Part shown: piece after piece, positions 1 through 8,042 of the stretch | Position numbering within the stretch: the stretch's first letter is position 1 | How the letters are laid out: every line of letters begins with the position of its first letter | Origin: Desertimonas sp963733085 | Lineage (GTDB): Bacteria > Actinomycetota > Acidimicrobiia > Acidimicrobiales > Ilumatobacteraceae | Direction of reading: 5' to 3' | DNA length: 64,000 nucleotides | Assembly: GCA_963733085.1 (NCBI GenBank) | Contig: CAVTBY010000002.1 | Span: 310,001-374,000 of the forward strand | The notes under the pieces: model-generated | Database searches by the model: none | What the model was told of the DNA's origin: nothing | Seen by the model: the letters and a program-made list of their open reading frames with translations, nothing else | Translations under genes and position numbers: made by a program

Positions 1-38
1 GCAAGGTCGGCGGCGAAGTCCTCTGTTACGTGTGGTGA
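1..38 (+). CDS. rpsH: 30S ribosomal protein S8, C-terminal end (partial)
   Basis: Only the last dozen codons are in the window. They read K-V-G-G-E-V-L-C-Y-V-W and then TGA at 36-38, which matches the conserved C-terminus of S8, an rRNA-binding protein of the small subunit. It lies directly upstream of rplF, as in the normal spc operon order. The 5' part is outside the window. Confidence 0.8.
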   Translation, partial: KVGGEVLCYVW

Positions 39-45
39 GGTAGAG

Positions 46-606
46 ATGTCTCGAATCGGACAAGCCCCAATCGCCGTCCCGAGCGGCGTCGACGTCACCA
101 TCGACGGCCAGTCGATAACGGTCAAGGGTCCCAAGGGAACGCTGTCCAGGACGATCGTTCCGTCGATCTCCGTCGCCCTCAAAGAACCAGAGAGTGGCGT
201 TGACGCGCAACTCAATGTGACGCGACCGGACGACGAGCGCGACAATCGCGCCCTGCACGGACTCACGCGCAGCCTGATCAACAACATGGTCGTCGGCGTC
301 ACCGACGGGTTCAGCAAGCGCCTCGAGATCGTCGGCGTCGGCTACCGCGCCGAGGCCCAGGGTCCGACGGCGCTGCGCCTCTCGCTCGGCTACAGCCACC
401 CCGTCAACGTCACCGCTCCTGACGGCATCACCTTCGAGGTGCCGGCGCCGACCCAGATCGTGATCAGTGGCATCGACAAGGAGGTCGTCGGCCAGGTCGC
501 CGCCGACATCCGCTCCATCCGCAAGCCCGAGCCCTACAAGGGCAAGGGCGTCCGCTACCAGGGCGAGCGCGTCCTGCGCAAGGCGGGCAAGGCAGGAAAG
601 AAGTAA
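46..606 (+). CDS. rplF: 50S ribosomal protein L6
   Basis: L6 binds 23S rRNA near the factor-binding site of the large subunit. The protein is 186 residues, slightly longer than usual, and starts MSRIGQAPI like other L6 proteins. The L6 signature PEPYKGKGVRY is at about residues 161-171, followed by a basic tail. The ATG is preceded by GAGGTAGAG, a reasonable ribosome binding site, 8 bases after the rpsH stop. It is part of the spc operon, with rplR following 3 bases after its stop. Confidence 0.97.
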   Translation: MSRIGQAPIAVPSGVDVTIDGQSITVKGPKGTLSRTIVPSISVALKEPESGVDAQLNVTRPDDERDNRALHGLTRSLINNMVVGVTDGFSKRLEIVGVGYRAEAQGPTALRLSLGYSHPVNVTAPDGITFEVPAPTQIVISGIDKEVVGQVAADIRSIRKPEPYKGKGVRYQGERVLRKAGKAGKK

Positions 607-609
607 GCA

Positions 610-975
610 ATGAGTGAGATTGCTCAGGCTCGCCGGGAGTCGCGGATCCGCCGCCACCGCCGAGTGCGCAAGAAGATCCACGGCACGGCGGCGCGTCCGC
701 GCCTCGCCGTGCACCGTTCCAACAAGCACCTCGTGGTCCAGCTCATCGACGACGACGCCGGGCGCACCCTCGCCGCCGCGTCGACCACGGAGTCGGACCT
801 GCGCACCGACGGTGGCCACAGTGTCGCCGCCGCCACCAAGGTCGGCACACTCGTCGCCGAGCGGGCCAAGGCCGCCGGCATCACCAAGGTCGTCTTCGAC
901 CGCGGCGGCTACATCTACCACGGACGCATCGCCGCAGTTGCCGCGGCGGCCCGCGAAGCCGGTCTGGAGTTCTAG
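610..975 (+). CDS. rplR: 50S ribosomal protein L18
   Basis: L18 binds 5S rRNA in the central protuberance of the large subunit. The 121-residue protein has the strongly basic N-terminus (RRHRRVRKKIHGTAARPRL) and the C-terminal block VVFDRGGYIYHGRIAAVAAAAREAGLEF-type ending typical of bacterial L18. It begins 3 bases after the rplF stop and ends 6 bases before rpsE, so it is co-transcribed and probably translationally coupled. Confidence 0.97.
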   Translation: MSEIAQARRESRIRRHRRVRKKIHGTAARPRLAVHRSNKHLVVQLIDDDAGRTLAAASTTESDLRTDGGHSVAAATKVGTLVAERAKAAGITKVVFDRGGYIYHGRIAAVAAAAREAGLEF

Positions 976-981
976 GAAGTC

Positions 982-1587
982 ATGGCTAACACGCACACGA
1001 CAACATCCGAGACGGTCGAAGGTGGGCTGCGCGAATCGCGGGTCATCACGATCAACCGCGTCGCCAAGGTCGTCCGCGGCGGACGGCGCTTCTCGTTCAC
1101 GGCGCTCGTCGTGATCGGCGACGGCAACGGCCGCGTCGGACTCGGCTACGGCAAGGCCAAGGAGGTGCCGCTGGCGATCCAGAAGGGCACCGAGGAGGCC
1201 AAGCGCAACCTGTTCGAGGTCCCGCTCGCCGGCCCGACGATCCCGCACCCGGTGATCGGCGTCACCGGCGCCGGTCGGGTGCTGATGAAGCCGGCCGCTC
1301 CCGGTACCGGCGTGATCGCCGGCGGCGCCGCCCGGATCATCCTCGAGGAGGCCGGGATCCACGACGTGCTCTGCAAGTCGCTCGGATCGGCCAACCACAT
1401 CAATGTCGCCCGCGCCACCGTCCAGGGCCTGCAGTCGCTGCAGCGTCCCGACGAGGTCGCCGCTCGACGCGGCTTGGCCGCCGAGGACTTCGTGCCCAAG
1501 GGCATGCTCAAGGCCTACAACGACCGCAAGCGCGGCGCGGCCCATGCTGCGGCGAGCGAAACCGAGTCAGGGGAAGCAGGCGCCTGA
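982..1587 (+). CDS. rpsE: 30S ribosomal protein S5
   Basis: S5 is a small-subunit protein involved in translational fidelity. The 201-residue product contains the S5 N-terminal double-stranded RNA-binding fold with GYGKAKEVP at about residues 55-63, and the C-terminal S5 fold. The C-terminus carries an Ala/Glu-rich tail. The TGA stop overlaps the ATG of rpmD by one base (TGATG), so the two are coupled. Confidence 0.97.
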   Translation: MANTHTTTSETVEGGLRESRVITINRVAKVVRGGRRFSFTALVVIGDGNGRVGLGYGKAKEVPLAIQKGTEEAKRNLFEVPLAGPTIPHPVIGVTGAGRVLMKPAAPGTGVIAGGAARIILEEAGIHDVLCKSLGSANHINVARATVQGLQSLQRPDEVAARRGLAAEDFVPKGMLKAYNDRKRGAAHAAASETESGEAGA

Positions 1588-1787
1588 TGGCCGAGCAAGC
1601 CGAGAGCACGATCGTCGTCACCCAGGTGAAGTCGGGCACCCATGCCAAGCCGAAGACCCGCGGCACGCTGCGGGCGCTCGGGCTGGGACGGATCGGCAAG
1701 CAGAACACGTTGCCCGATCGGCCCGAGATCCGCGGCATGATCGCCCGCGTCCCTCACCTTGTACAGGTCGAGGAGGGAGAGAAATGA
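1587..1787 (+). CDS. rpmD: 50S ribosomal protein L30
   Basis: This small large-subunit protein has 66 residues. The central motif RGTLRALGLGRIGKQNTLPD is the L30 signature. It overlaps the rpsE stop at its start and the rplO start at its end (ATGA), so it sits in a tightly coupled rpsE-rpmD-rplO run. Confidence 0.96.
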   Translation: MAEQAESTIVVTQVKSGTHAKPKTRGTLRALGLGRIGKQNTLPDRPEIRGMIARVPHLVQVEEGEK

Positions 1788-2302
1788 GAGTGCACGAACT
1801 GGCACCGTCGCCGGGTGCCAACAAGGCCCCCAAGCGGCGCGCCCGCGGCATCGCCGGCAAGGGCGGCAAGACCGCAGGCCGCGGTACCAAGGGTCAGCGG
1901 TCGCGTGGTCGCGGCAAGGTGCCGCGCGGCTTCGAGGGCGGCCAGATGCCGCTCAAGCAGCGCGTCCCGAAGCTGAAGGGCTTCAACAACCCGTTCCGGG
2001 TCGAGTACGCCGCGGTCAATATCGACACGCTGGAAGAGCTCGCCGACCAGTTCGACAGTGGCGTTGTCACGCAGGAGGTCCTGGTTGCCGCCGGAGCCGT
2101 ACGTAAGGGCGCCTTCGTCAAGGTCCTCGGCCGTGGCGAACTGTCCCGCAAGCTCGACGTCCACGCCCACGCCGTGTCCAAGTCGGCGGAGACGGCGATC
2201 ACCGCCGCCGGCGGTACGGTCACGCTCGTTCCACTCCCGTTCAAGGGCGAAAACAAGGCCGGCCGACCTGCCGCCAAGGGCAATCAGTTCACGAACAGAT
2301 AG
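1784..2302 (+). CDS. rplO: 50S ribosomal protein L15
   Basis: L15 is a large-subunit assembly protein. The 172-residue product starts MRVHELAPSPGANKAPKRRA and has the Gly/Arg/Lys-rich segment GKGGKTAGRGTKGQRSRG typical of L15, then GFEGGQMPLKQRVPKLKGF. The start ATG at 1784 overlaps the rpmD stop and is preceded by AGGAGGGAGA, a near-ideal Shine-Dalgarno sequence. Much longer reading frames through this region in other frames were dismissed as shadows. Confidence 0.96.
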   Translation: MRVHELAPSPGANKAPKRRARGIAGKGGKTAGRGTKGQRSRGRGKVPRGFEGGQMPLKQRVPKLKGFNNPFRVEYAAVNIDTLEELADQFDSGVVTQEVLVAAGAVRKGAFVKVLGRGELSRKLDVHAHAVSKSAETAITAAGGTVTLVPLPFKGENKAGRPAAKGNQFTNR

Positions 2303-2362
2303 GTTCCGATCGCCCGCGCCGACCGGCCGGGCGACAACCGTCGAGAAACAAGGATCAATTCG

Positions 2363-3682
2363 TTGCTTTCCAGCCTGAAGAACATCTTCAAGATCCCGGA
2401 TCTGCGCAACAAGATCCTGTTCACGATCATGATGGTCGCCCTCTACCGGTTCGGTACGACGATCCGGGTGCCGGGCATCGACCACCAGGCGATCAAGCAG
2501 CTCCAGGACGCGGCAAGCACCCAGGGCGCAATCGGGTTTCTCAACCTGTTCTCCGGCGGCGCCTTCGAGAGCTTCTCGATCTTCGCCCTCGGGATCATGC
2601 CGTACATCACGGCGAGCATCATCATGCAGATCCTCGGCGTGGTGATCCCCAAGCTCGAGCAGTTGCAGCAACAGGGCGCCGTCGGGCAACGCAAGATCAC
2701 CCAGTACACGCGCTACGTCACGATCGCCCTGGCGACGTTGCAGGCGACCGGCCTCGTGTTCGTCTTCGGAACAGGCCGCGGGGCCGGATACCTGTCCGTC
2801 AATGCCCCCAGCGTGCCGATCCTCCCGGATGGGCTGTGGCCGCGGGGCTACCTCATCATCCCCACGCTCGTCGCCGGCACCGCTGTGCTGATGTGGATGG
2901 GAGAGTTGATCAGCCAGCGCGGCATCGGCAACGGCATGTCGATGATCATCTTCGCCTCTGTCGTCGCCGGCATGCCCTACGGCTTCTGGTCGATCCTCGT
3001 CCAGGACAAGTACTTCTGGTTCATCATCATCGTTGGGGTGACGCTGGCGATCATCGTCGCCGTCGTCTCGATCGAATTGGGGCAACGACGAATACCCGTG
3101 CAGTTCGCCAAACGCGTGGTCGGGCGGCGGATGTACGGCGGCCAGAACACCTACATCCCGTTGAAGGTCAATCAGTCCGGCGTGATCCCGGTGATCTTCG
3201 CCAGCTCGATCCTGTTGATCCCGGTGATCGCCACGAACGTGCTCGGCAACGCCGAATCCGGTTGGCGACGCACGGTCACCGAGTGGGTCAACGAGTACAT
3301 CGTCAACCCTCAGAACCTCGTGTACATCACGATCTTCGCCGTGATGATCGTCGCCTTCGCCTACTTCTACAACACGATCGCCTTCGACCCGGTCCGCCAA
3401 GCCGACCAGATCCGCCGTCAGGGCGGCTTCATCCCCGGCGTGCGTCCTGGTCCGCAGACCGAGCGCTACCTCGCCCGCATCGTCAACCGCATCACCCTGC
3501 CCGGCGGCGTGTTCATCGCCATCGTCGCCACGATCCCGTACATCCTCACCTGGGCAGCGGACATCCAAACCCTCGGGTTCGCCGGCACCAGCCTGCTGAT
3601 CGCCGTCGGCGTCGCCCTCGAGGTGATGCGCCAGATCGACAGCCAGCTGACGCTGCGCAACTACGAGGGGTTCCTGAAGTAG
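2363..3682 (+). CDS. secY: Protein translocase subunit SecY
   Basis: SecY is the pore subunit of the Sec translocon in the cytoplasmic membrane. The 439-residue protein shows about ten hydrophobic membrane segments, the early motif RNKILFTIMMVALYRFGTT, the plug-side segment SIFALGIMPYITASIIMQIL and the late conserved RQGGFIPGVRPG loop. It starts with TTG, preceded by AAGGATC. It lies 60 bases after rplO and just before adk, the standard spc operon order. Confidence 0.96.
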   Translation: MLSSLKNIFKIPDLRNKILFTIMMVALYRFGTTIRVPGIDHQAIKQLQDAASTQGAIGFLNLFSGGAFESFSIFALGIMPYITASIIMQILGVVIPKLEQLQQQGAVGQRKITQYTRYVTIALATLQATGLVFVFGTGRGAGYLSVNAPSVPILPDGLWPRGYLIIPTLVAGTAVLMWMGELISQRGIGNGMSMIIFASVVAGMPYGFWSILVQDKYFWFIIIVGVTLAIIVAVVSIELGQRRIPVQFAKRVVGRRMYGGQNTYIPLKVNQSGVIPVIFASSILLIPVIATNVLGNAESGWRRTVTEWVNEYIVNPQNLVYITIFAVMIVAFAYFYNTIAFDPVRQADQIRRQGGFIPGVRPGPQTERYLARIVNRITLPGGVFIAIVATIPYILTWAADIQTLGFAGTSLLIAVGVALEVMRQIDSQLTLRNYEGFLK

Positions 3683-3701
3683 GCGTGCAGGCCTTGGGGG
3701 G

Positions 3702-4389
3702 ATGCCCAATGCGGGGCGCTCCGTGATCCCAGGTGCGAGGCTCGTCATCCTCGGTCGGCAGGGAGCCGGAAAGGGGACGCAATGCGTCCGTCTCTCGCGC
3801 CATTACGTCATCCCCCACATCTCAACGGGCGACATGCTGCGCGCCGCCGTGCGCGAAGGCACCGAGCTCGGGATCGCGGCGAAGGAGATCATGGACTCCG
3901 GCGGCCTCGTCGGAGACGACATCATGATCGGCCTCGTCGACGAGCGCCTGCGGCGAGCCGATGCCGCGGACCCGTGGGTACATCCTCGACGGCTTTCCGC
4001 GCACGGTGGTGCAGGCCGACGCCCTCGACGAGATCGCCGGCGACAAGCCGCTCGACGTGGTGATCGACCTGTTCGTCGCCCGCGAGGTGGTGATCCGGCG
4101 AATCTCGGCGCGGCGGGTGTGTCGTGACTGCGGCACCAACTACACGGCTACCGGCACCGAGCGCCAGCCATGGATCTGCGAAGTCTGCGGCGGCGACGTG
4201 ATGCAGCGCGAGGACGATCATCCCGATGCCATCAACCGCCGCCTCGACCTCTACGAGACCCAGACCGCGCCGCTGATCGAGCACTACACCGAACAGGAGC
4301 GCCTCGTCATCGTCGACGGCCTCGGCACCCCCGACCAGGTCTTCGACCGCCTCACCGACTCGGTCGCGGTGGCCCGCAAGGAGAAGTAG
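3702..4389 (+). CDS. adk: Adenylate kinase, interrupted by a single-base frameshift
   Basis: Adenylate kinase interconverts ATP + AMP and 2 ADP. The first frame carries the P-loop GRQGAGKGT (about residues 18-26; the usual Pro is Gln) and the AMP-binding HISTGDMLRAAV. The second frame resumes at RGYILDGFPRT and carries the LID with two Cys pairs (CRDC ... CEVC, likely zinc-binding) to the stop at 4389. The frames join cleanly if one C is removed from the CCC at 3971-3973. Because adk is essential and both halves are well conserved, a sequencing error is the likeliest explanation. The start could be ATG 3702 or GTG 3723. Confidence 0.9.
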
Positions 4390-4683
4390 CTGGGGTTTTG
4401 CTGGCGACGCGTTCGGCCGCCACGCGCGAACCACGGTTGTTTGCTCTTGAAGTGGAGGTCACGGGCCAGCGACGACTGGTCGGCCGAAGTGCCGACCGAA
4501 AATGCCGATTCGTGCGCGATTCGTCGGCACTTCCGATCTTCCGTCGGGAACTGCCGACCCAGAAGGCAAAAGTGAGCCGGATTTGTCGGCACTTCCCGCC
4601 GAACCCGTCGCGAACCCCGCCCCGCACCCACTTCAAGAGCCAGCAACCCAGCCACGCGCGGTGATCGAACCCGTCGCCAGCTA
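4387..4683. repeat. Palindromic, MITE-like intergenic element between adk and infA
   Basis: The 443-base gap between adk and infA contains a ~297 bp inverted-repeat structure. Arms at about 4400-4455 and 4627-4681 are imperfect reverse complements, including GCTCTTGAAGTGG against CCACTTCAAGAGC and GCTGGCGACG against CGTCGCCAGC. The outermost TAGCTGG (4387-4393) pairs with CCAGCTA (4677-4683), so the adk stop codon is inside the left end. The interior carries three copies of GTCGGCACTT in mixed orientation (near 4487, 4523 and 4585). No protein-coding frame is convincing. It may be a non-autonomous element or a long terminator-like hairpin. Confidence 0.7.
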
Positions 4684-4706
4684 GCACGAGAGCCCCCACG
4701 CAGGCA

Positions 4707-4761
4707 TTGGAGTTGACCTGGTCGGCCGGTAACATTGATCCCCGGCCTGTGCGCAGGCCGG
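4707..4761 (+). promoter_or_regulatory. Probable promoter and leader hairpin of the infA-truA (alpha) operon
   Basis: TTGGAG at 4707-4712 and TAACAT at 4730-4735 are spaced by 17 bases, a good sigma-70-like pair. The predicted transcript would start near 4742, right at a hairpin CCGGCCT-GTGCGC-AGGCCGG (4742-4761). The promoter sits just downstream of the palindromic element and upstream of infA. Inferred from sequence only. Confidence 0.5.
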
Positions 4762-4832
4762 TCCCTGTTCGCCCGGGTCACGGCCGACATTCTCGACCGC
4801 GATCCCCCTGATCACACGGTGAGGAGATCCTC

Positions 4833-5057
4833 CTGCCCAAGCCCAAGGAAGACGCCATCGTGCTCGAAGGCACGATTCTGGAGTCGTTGCCCAACGCCAT
4901 GTTCCGTGTCGAGCTCGACAACGGCCACAAGGTGTTGGCGCACATCTCCGGGAAGATGCGGATGCACTACATCCGCATCCTGCCCGGCGACAAGGTGCAG
5001 GTGGAGCTCACCCCGTACGACCTCACCAGAGGTCGCATCACGTACCGCTTCAAGTGA
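4833..5057 (+). CDS. infA: Translation initiation factor IF-1
   Basis: IF-1 occupies the ribosomal A site during initiation. From a CTG at 4833 the product would be 74 residues, reading MPKPKEDAIVLEGTILESLP and later GHKVLAHISGKMRMHYIRIL and PYDLTRGRITYR, the full OB fold. The first ATG/GTG-type start in frame is GTG 4860, but that would remove the conserved N-terminal DAIVLEG stretch. GGAGA at 4823-4827 is well spaced for CTG 4833. A CTG start is rare, so the exact start is uncertain although the gene is certain. Confidence 0.93.
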   Translation: MPKPKEDAIVLEGTILESLPNAMFRVELDNGHKVLAHISGKMRMHYIRILPGDKVQVELTPYDLTRGRITYRFK

Positions 5058-5076
5058 GCCCAGAGAGACCGTTGCC

Positions 5077-5190
5077 ATGAAGGTTCGACCCAGCGTCAAG
5101 AAGATGTGCGAGAAGTGCAAGGTGATCCGCCGGCACGGTCGCGTCCGGGTGATCTGCGAGAACCCTCGTCACAAGCAGCGCCAGGGCTGA
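5077..5190 (+). CDS. rpmJ: 50S ribosomal protein L36
   Basis: A 37-residue protein, MKVRPSVKKMCEKCKVIRRH onward, with the L36 zinc-ribbon residues Cys11, Cys14, Cys27 and His33. It lies 19 bases after infA and before rpsM, the standard order. It is the Cys-containing form expected when zinc is available. Confidence 0.96.
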   Translation: MKVRPSVKKMCEKCKVIRRHGRVRVICENPRHKQRQG

Positions 5191-5222
5191 AACCTCAACA
5201 GGATTATCGGAGTCAAGCACTG

Positions 5223-5603
5223 ATGGCACGTATCGCCGGTATCGACATCCCTCGCGAAAAGCGACTGGAGATCTCGCTCACCTACATCTTCGGCATCGGC
5301 CTGCCGACGGCGCAGAAGCTGTGCGCCGATCTCGGGCTCGACCCGAATACCAAGGTCTCGGCGCTCACCGACGACGAGGTGCTGAAGATCCGCACCTACG
5401 TCGACGAGAACCTGCGCATCGAGGGTGACCTCCGGCGTGACGTCCAGCAGGACGTCCGCCGTAAGATCGAGATCGGGTGCTACCAGGGCATCCGCCATCG
5501 CCGTGGGCTGCCGGTCCGCGGTCAGCGCACGCACACCAACGCTCGCACCCGCAAGGGGCCCAAGCGCACCGTCGCCAACAAGAAGAAGGCTGTGAGGAAG
5601 TAA
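5223..5603 (+). CDS. rpsM: 30S ribosomal protein S13
   Basis: S13 sits in the head of the small subunit and contacts P-site tRNA. The 126-residue product begins MARIAGIDIPREKRLEISLT, has the helix-hairpin region TYIFGIGLPTAQKLC, the RRKIEIGCYQGIRHRRGLPVRG-type core and the basic C-terminal tail RTHTNARTRKGPKRT. It is 32 bases after rpmJ and 4 bases before rpsK. Confidence 0.97.
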   Translation: MARIAGIDIPREKRLEISLTYIFGIGLPTAQKLCADLGLDPNTKVSALTDDEVLKIRTYVDENLRIEGDLRRDVQQDVRRKIEIGCYQGIRHRRGLPVRGQRTHTNARTRKGPKRTVANKKKAVRK

Positions 5604-5607
5604 CGCG

Positions 5608-6006
5608 ATGGCGAAGCCAAAGCCAGCCGGACGGCGACCGCGCCGCCGCGACCGCAAGAACGTCACCACCGGTGTGGTGCACATCAAGAGCTCGTTCAAC
5701 AACACGATCGTCTCGATCACCGACACGGAGGGCAACGTCATCGCCTGGGCGTCGTCGGGTGGCGTCGGCTACAAGGGCTCTCGCAAGTCGACGCCCTTCG
5801 CGGCCCAGCTCGCCGCCGAGCGGGCCGGTCGCGCGGCGATGGAGCACGGTCTGCGCCGCGCCGAGGTCCAGGTGAAGGGCCCCGGTTCCGGCCGCGACAC
5901 TGCCGTCCGCTCGATCCAGAACACCGGCATCGAGGTCACCTCGATCAAGGACGTCACCCCCATGCCGCACAACGGCTGCCGTCAACCGAAGCGTCGGAGA
6001 GGCTGA
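5608..6006 (+). CDS. rpsK: 30S ribosomal protein S11
   Basis: S11 lies on the small-subunit platform near the Shine-Dalgarno cleft. The 132-residue protein contains VHIKSSFNNTIVSITDTEGN and GSRKSTPFAAQLAAE in the core, and the C-terminal DVTPMPHNGCRQPKRRRG characteristic of S11. It is tightly packed between rpsM and rpsD. Confidence 0.97.
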   Translation: MAKPKPAGRRPRRRDRKNVTTGVVHIKSSFNNTIVSITDTEGNVIAWASSGGVGYKGSRKSTPFAAQLAAERAGRAAMEHGLRRAEVQVKGPGSGRDTAVRSIQNTGIEVTSIKDVTPMPHNGCRQPKRRRG

Positions 6007-6008
6007 TC

Positions 6009-6626
6009 ATGGCTCGTCACACCGGTCCCAAGGTCCGCTTGTCGCGGCGCCTGAGCACGAACCTGTTCGAGAACGAGAAGGGTCGCCGCGCCCTCGAGCG
6101 CCGTCCCTTCCCACCCGGCGCCCACGGCCGCACCCGGCGCCGCAGCAGCGGCTCCGAGTACCTCACCCAGCTGCAGGAGAAGCAGAAGGCGAAGTACATC
6201 TACGGCCTCCTCGAGCGTCAGTTCAAGCGCACCTACACCGAAGCCGTTCGTCTCTCCGGTCCGACCGGCGAGAACCTGCTGCGCCTGCTCGAGCTGCGCC
6301 TCGACAACGTCACGTTCCGTGCCGGCTGGGCGTCGACGCGTCCGCAGGCCCGCCAGTTCGTCAACCATGGTCTGGTCCAGGTCAACGGCAAGCGCGTCGA
6401 CATCCCCAGCTACCGCGTCCGTCAGGGCGACGTCATCACGCTCGGGCCGCGGGCCGCCAAGATGATCGTCATCCAGCACAACATCGACGTCCTCGACCGT
6501 TCCCTGGTCGGTTGGCTCGAGGCAGGCGAGGGTGGCCGGCAGGTCACCGTCCGCTCGCTGCCCCAGCGCGACCACATCGACGTCCCCGTGCGTGAGCAGC
6601 TCATCGTCGAGCTCTACTCCAAGTAA
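6009..6626 (+). CDS. rpsD: 30S ribosomal protein S4
   Basis: S4 is a primary 16S rRNA-binding assembly protein. The 205-residue product begins MARHTGPKVRLSRRL, followed by S4 N-terminal helices and the S4 RNA-binding domain LELRLDNVTFRAGWASTRPQ and VNHGLVQVNGKRVDIPSYRV. There is no Cys-rich zinc site at its N-terminus, so it is the zinc-free type. It begins 2 bases after the rpsK stop. Confidence 0.97.
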   Translation: MARHTGPKVRLSRRLSTNLFENEKGRRALERRPFPPGAHGRTRRRSSGSEYLTQLQEKQKAKYIYGLLERQFKRTYTEAVRLSGPTGENLLRLLELRLDNVTFRAGWASTRPQARQFVNHGLVQVNGKRVDIPSYRVRQGDVITLGPRAAKMIVIQHNIDVLDRSLVGWLEAGEGGRQVTVRSLPQRDHIDVPVREQLIVELYSK

Positions 6627-6668
6627 TCACCACCGCCACCACACGCAAGAGAGAAAGAACCCGCAGCC

Positions 6669-7601
6669 ATGCTCGTCATGCAGCGCCCAACGATCGAAGC
6701 CGTCAACGAGGAGTCGGGCAACCGCCAGCGTTTCGCCATCGGACCCCTCGAGCCTGGCTTCGGCTACACCCTCGGCAACTCGCTCCGTCGCACACTGCTG
6801 TCGTCGATCCCCGGCGCGGCGATCACGACCGTGCGCTTCGACGAAGCACTGCACGAATTCGACACGATCACCGGGGTAGCCGAGGACGTCACCGACATCA
6901 TCCTCAACCTCAAGGACGTGGTCGTGACGTCGGAGTCGCCCGATGCCGTGACCTGCCGCCTCGATGCCCGGGGCTCCGGTGAGGTCACTGCGGGCGACAT
7001 CGAGACGACCGCCGACGTCGAGGTGCTCAACAAGGATCTCGTCATCGCCCACCTCAGCGGCAAGGGCCGCCTCGCCATCGACCTCACCGTCGAGCAGGGG
7101 CGCGGCTACTCGTCGAGCGATCGCGACACGGACAGCCGGACGATCGGCGTCGTCCCGATCGACGCCATCTTCTCGCCGGTGCGCCGGGTGATGTTCGAGG
7201 TCGAGCCGACTCGTGTCGAGCAGTCGACGAACTACGACCGCCTCGTCCTCGACATCGAGACCGACGGCTCCGTCACCCCCGCCGACGCGCTCGCCTCGGC
7301 CGGTGCCACGCTGCGTTCGCTCGCCGAGCTGGTGTCGTCGCTCAGCGAGGATTCCCCCGGCCTGGAACTCGGCGAACTCAGTGACTCGACGTCCAGCTCA
7401 CCCGATCTCGACCTGCCGATCGAGGATCTCGACCTGTCCGAGCGGCCGAGCAACTGCCTCAAGCGGGCACAGATCAACACGGTCGGTGAGCTCCTGCAGA
7501 AGACCGAGGACGACCTCCTCAACATCACCAACTTCGGCCAGAAGAGCCTCGACGAGGTCAAGCAGAAGCTCGACGAGCGCGGCCTGTCGCTGCGCGGCTG
7601 A
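6669..7601 (+). CDS. rpoA: RNA polymerase subunit alpha
   Basis: The alpha subunit dimer nucleates RNA polymerase assembly. The 310-residue product has the N-terminal assembly domain (GFGYTLGNSLRRTLLSSIPG near residues 34-53) and, after a linker rich in Ser/Asp, the C-terminal domain with LSERPSNCLKRAQINTVGEL and NFGQKSLDEVKQKL that binds UP elements and activators. ATG 6669 and ATG 6678 are both possible starts; AAGAGAGAAAG lies upstream. Confidence 0.97.
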   Translation: MLVMQRPTIEAVNEESGNRQRFAIGPLEPGFGYTLGNSLRRTLLSSIPGAAITTVRFDEALHEFDTITGVAEDVTDIILNLKDVVVTSESPDAVTCRLDARGSGEVTAGDIETTADVEVLNKDLVIAHLSGKGRLAIDLTVEQGRGYSSSDRDTDSRTIGVVPIDAIFSPVRRVMFEVEPTRVEQSTNYDRLVLDIETDGSVTPADALASAGATLRSLAELVSSLSEDSPGLELGELSDSTSSSPDLDLPIEDLDLSERPSNCLKRAQINTVGELLQKTEDDLLNITNFGQKSLDEVKQKLDERGLSLRG

Positions 7602-7615
7602 GAACGGACTGACCG

Positions 7616-7987
7616 ATGCCCACCCCACGCAAGTCCAAGCGCTTCGGCGGCGACGCCGCCCACCAGCGCCTGATGATGGCCAACCTCGCCGCGTCGCTGT
7701 TCGCCGCCGAGGCCATTGTCACCACCGAGGCCAAGGCCAAGGCCCTGCGCCCCGTCGCCGAGCGGCTGATCACCAAGGCAAAGAAGGCCCAAGATGAAGG
7801 CAGTGCGGTACGAGTTCACCAGCTGCGTCAGATCCAAGGCTTCCTCGGCGACCGCGAGATGACGCACAAGCTCGTCAATGAGGTCGCGCCGCGCTATCTC
7901 GAGCGCAACGGCGGCTATACCCGCATCCTCAAGCTCGGCACCCGCGCCGGCGACCGCGCCGAAATGGCCCGCATCGAACTCGTCTGA
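7616..7987 (+). CDS. rplQ: 50S ribosomal protein L17
   Basis: L17 lies near the exit tunnel of the large subunit. The 123-residue protein begins MPTPRKSKRFGGDAAHQRLM and has NLAASLFAAEAIVTTEAKAKAL and the C-terminal GGYTRILKLGTRAGDRAEMARIEL typical of the family. It starts 14 bases after rpoA and its stop overlaps a hairpin. Confidence 0.97.
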   Translation: MPTPRKSKRFGGDAAHQRLMMANLAASLFAAEAIVTTEAKAKALRPVAERLITKAKKAQDEGSAVRVHQLRQIQGFLGDREMTHKLVNEVAPRYLERNGGYTRILKLGTRAGDRAEMARIELV

Positions 7988-8037
7988 CACGTCTGTGTCA
8001 GAGAACACGACCACATACGGTTGACACGCTGACACAG
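7983..8037 (+). terminator. Nested hairpins at the rplQ-truA junction
   Basis: TCTGACAC (7983-7990) pairs perfectly with GTGTCAGA (7995-8002) over a four-base loop; the first arm includes the rplQ stop codon. The same CTGTGTCAG strand can instead pair with CTGACACAG at 8029-8037, giving a mutually exclusive larger hairpin. There is no T-run, so it may act as an attenuator or processing site rather than a simple terminator. Confidence 0.45.
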
Positions 8038-8042
8038 AACGC

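Noticed and set aside
1754..3748. A 664-residue minus-strand open frame across rplO and secY
   Set aside because: It is antisense to two strongly conserved genes, is rich in Asp/Arg/His as expected for reverse-frame GC-rich DNA, and has no domain.
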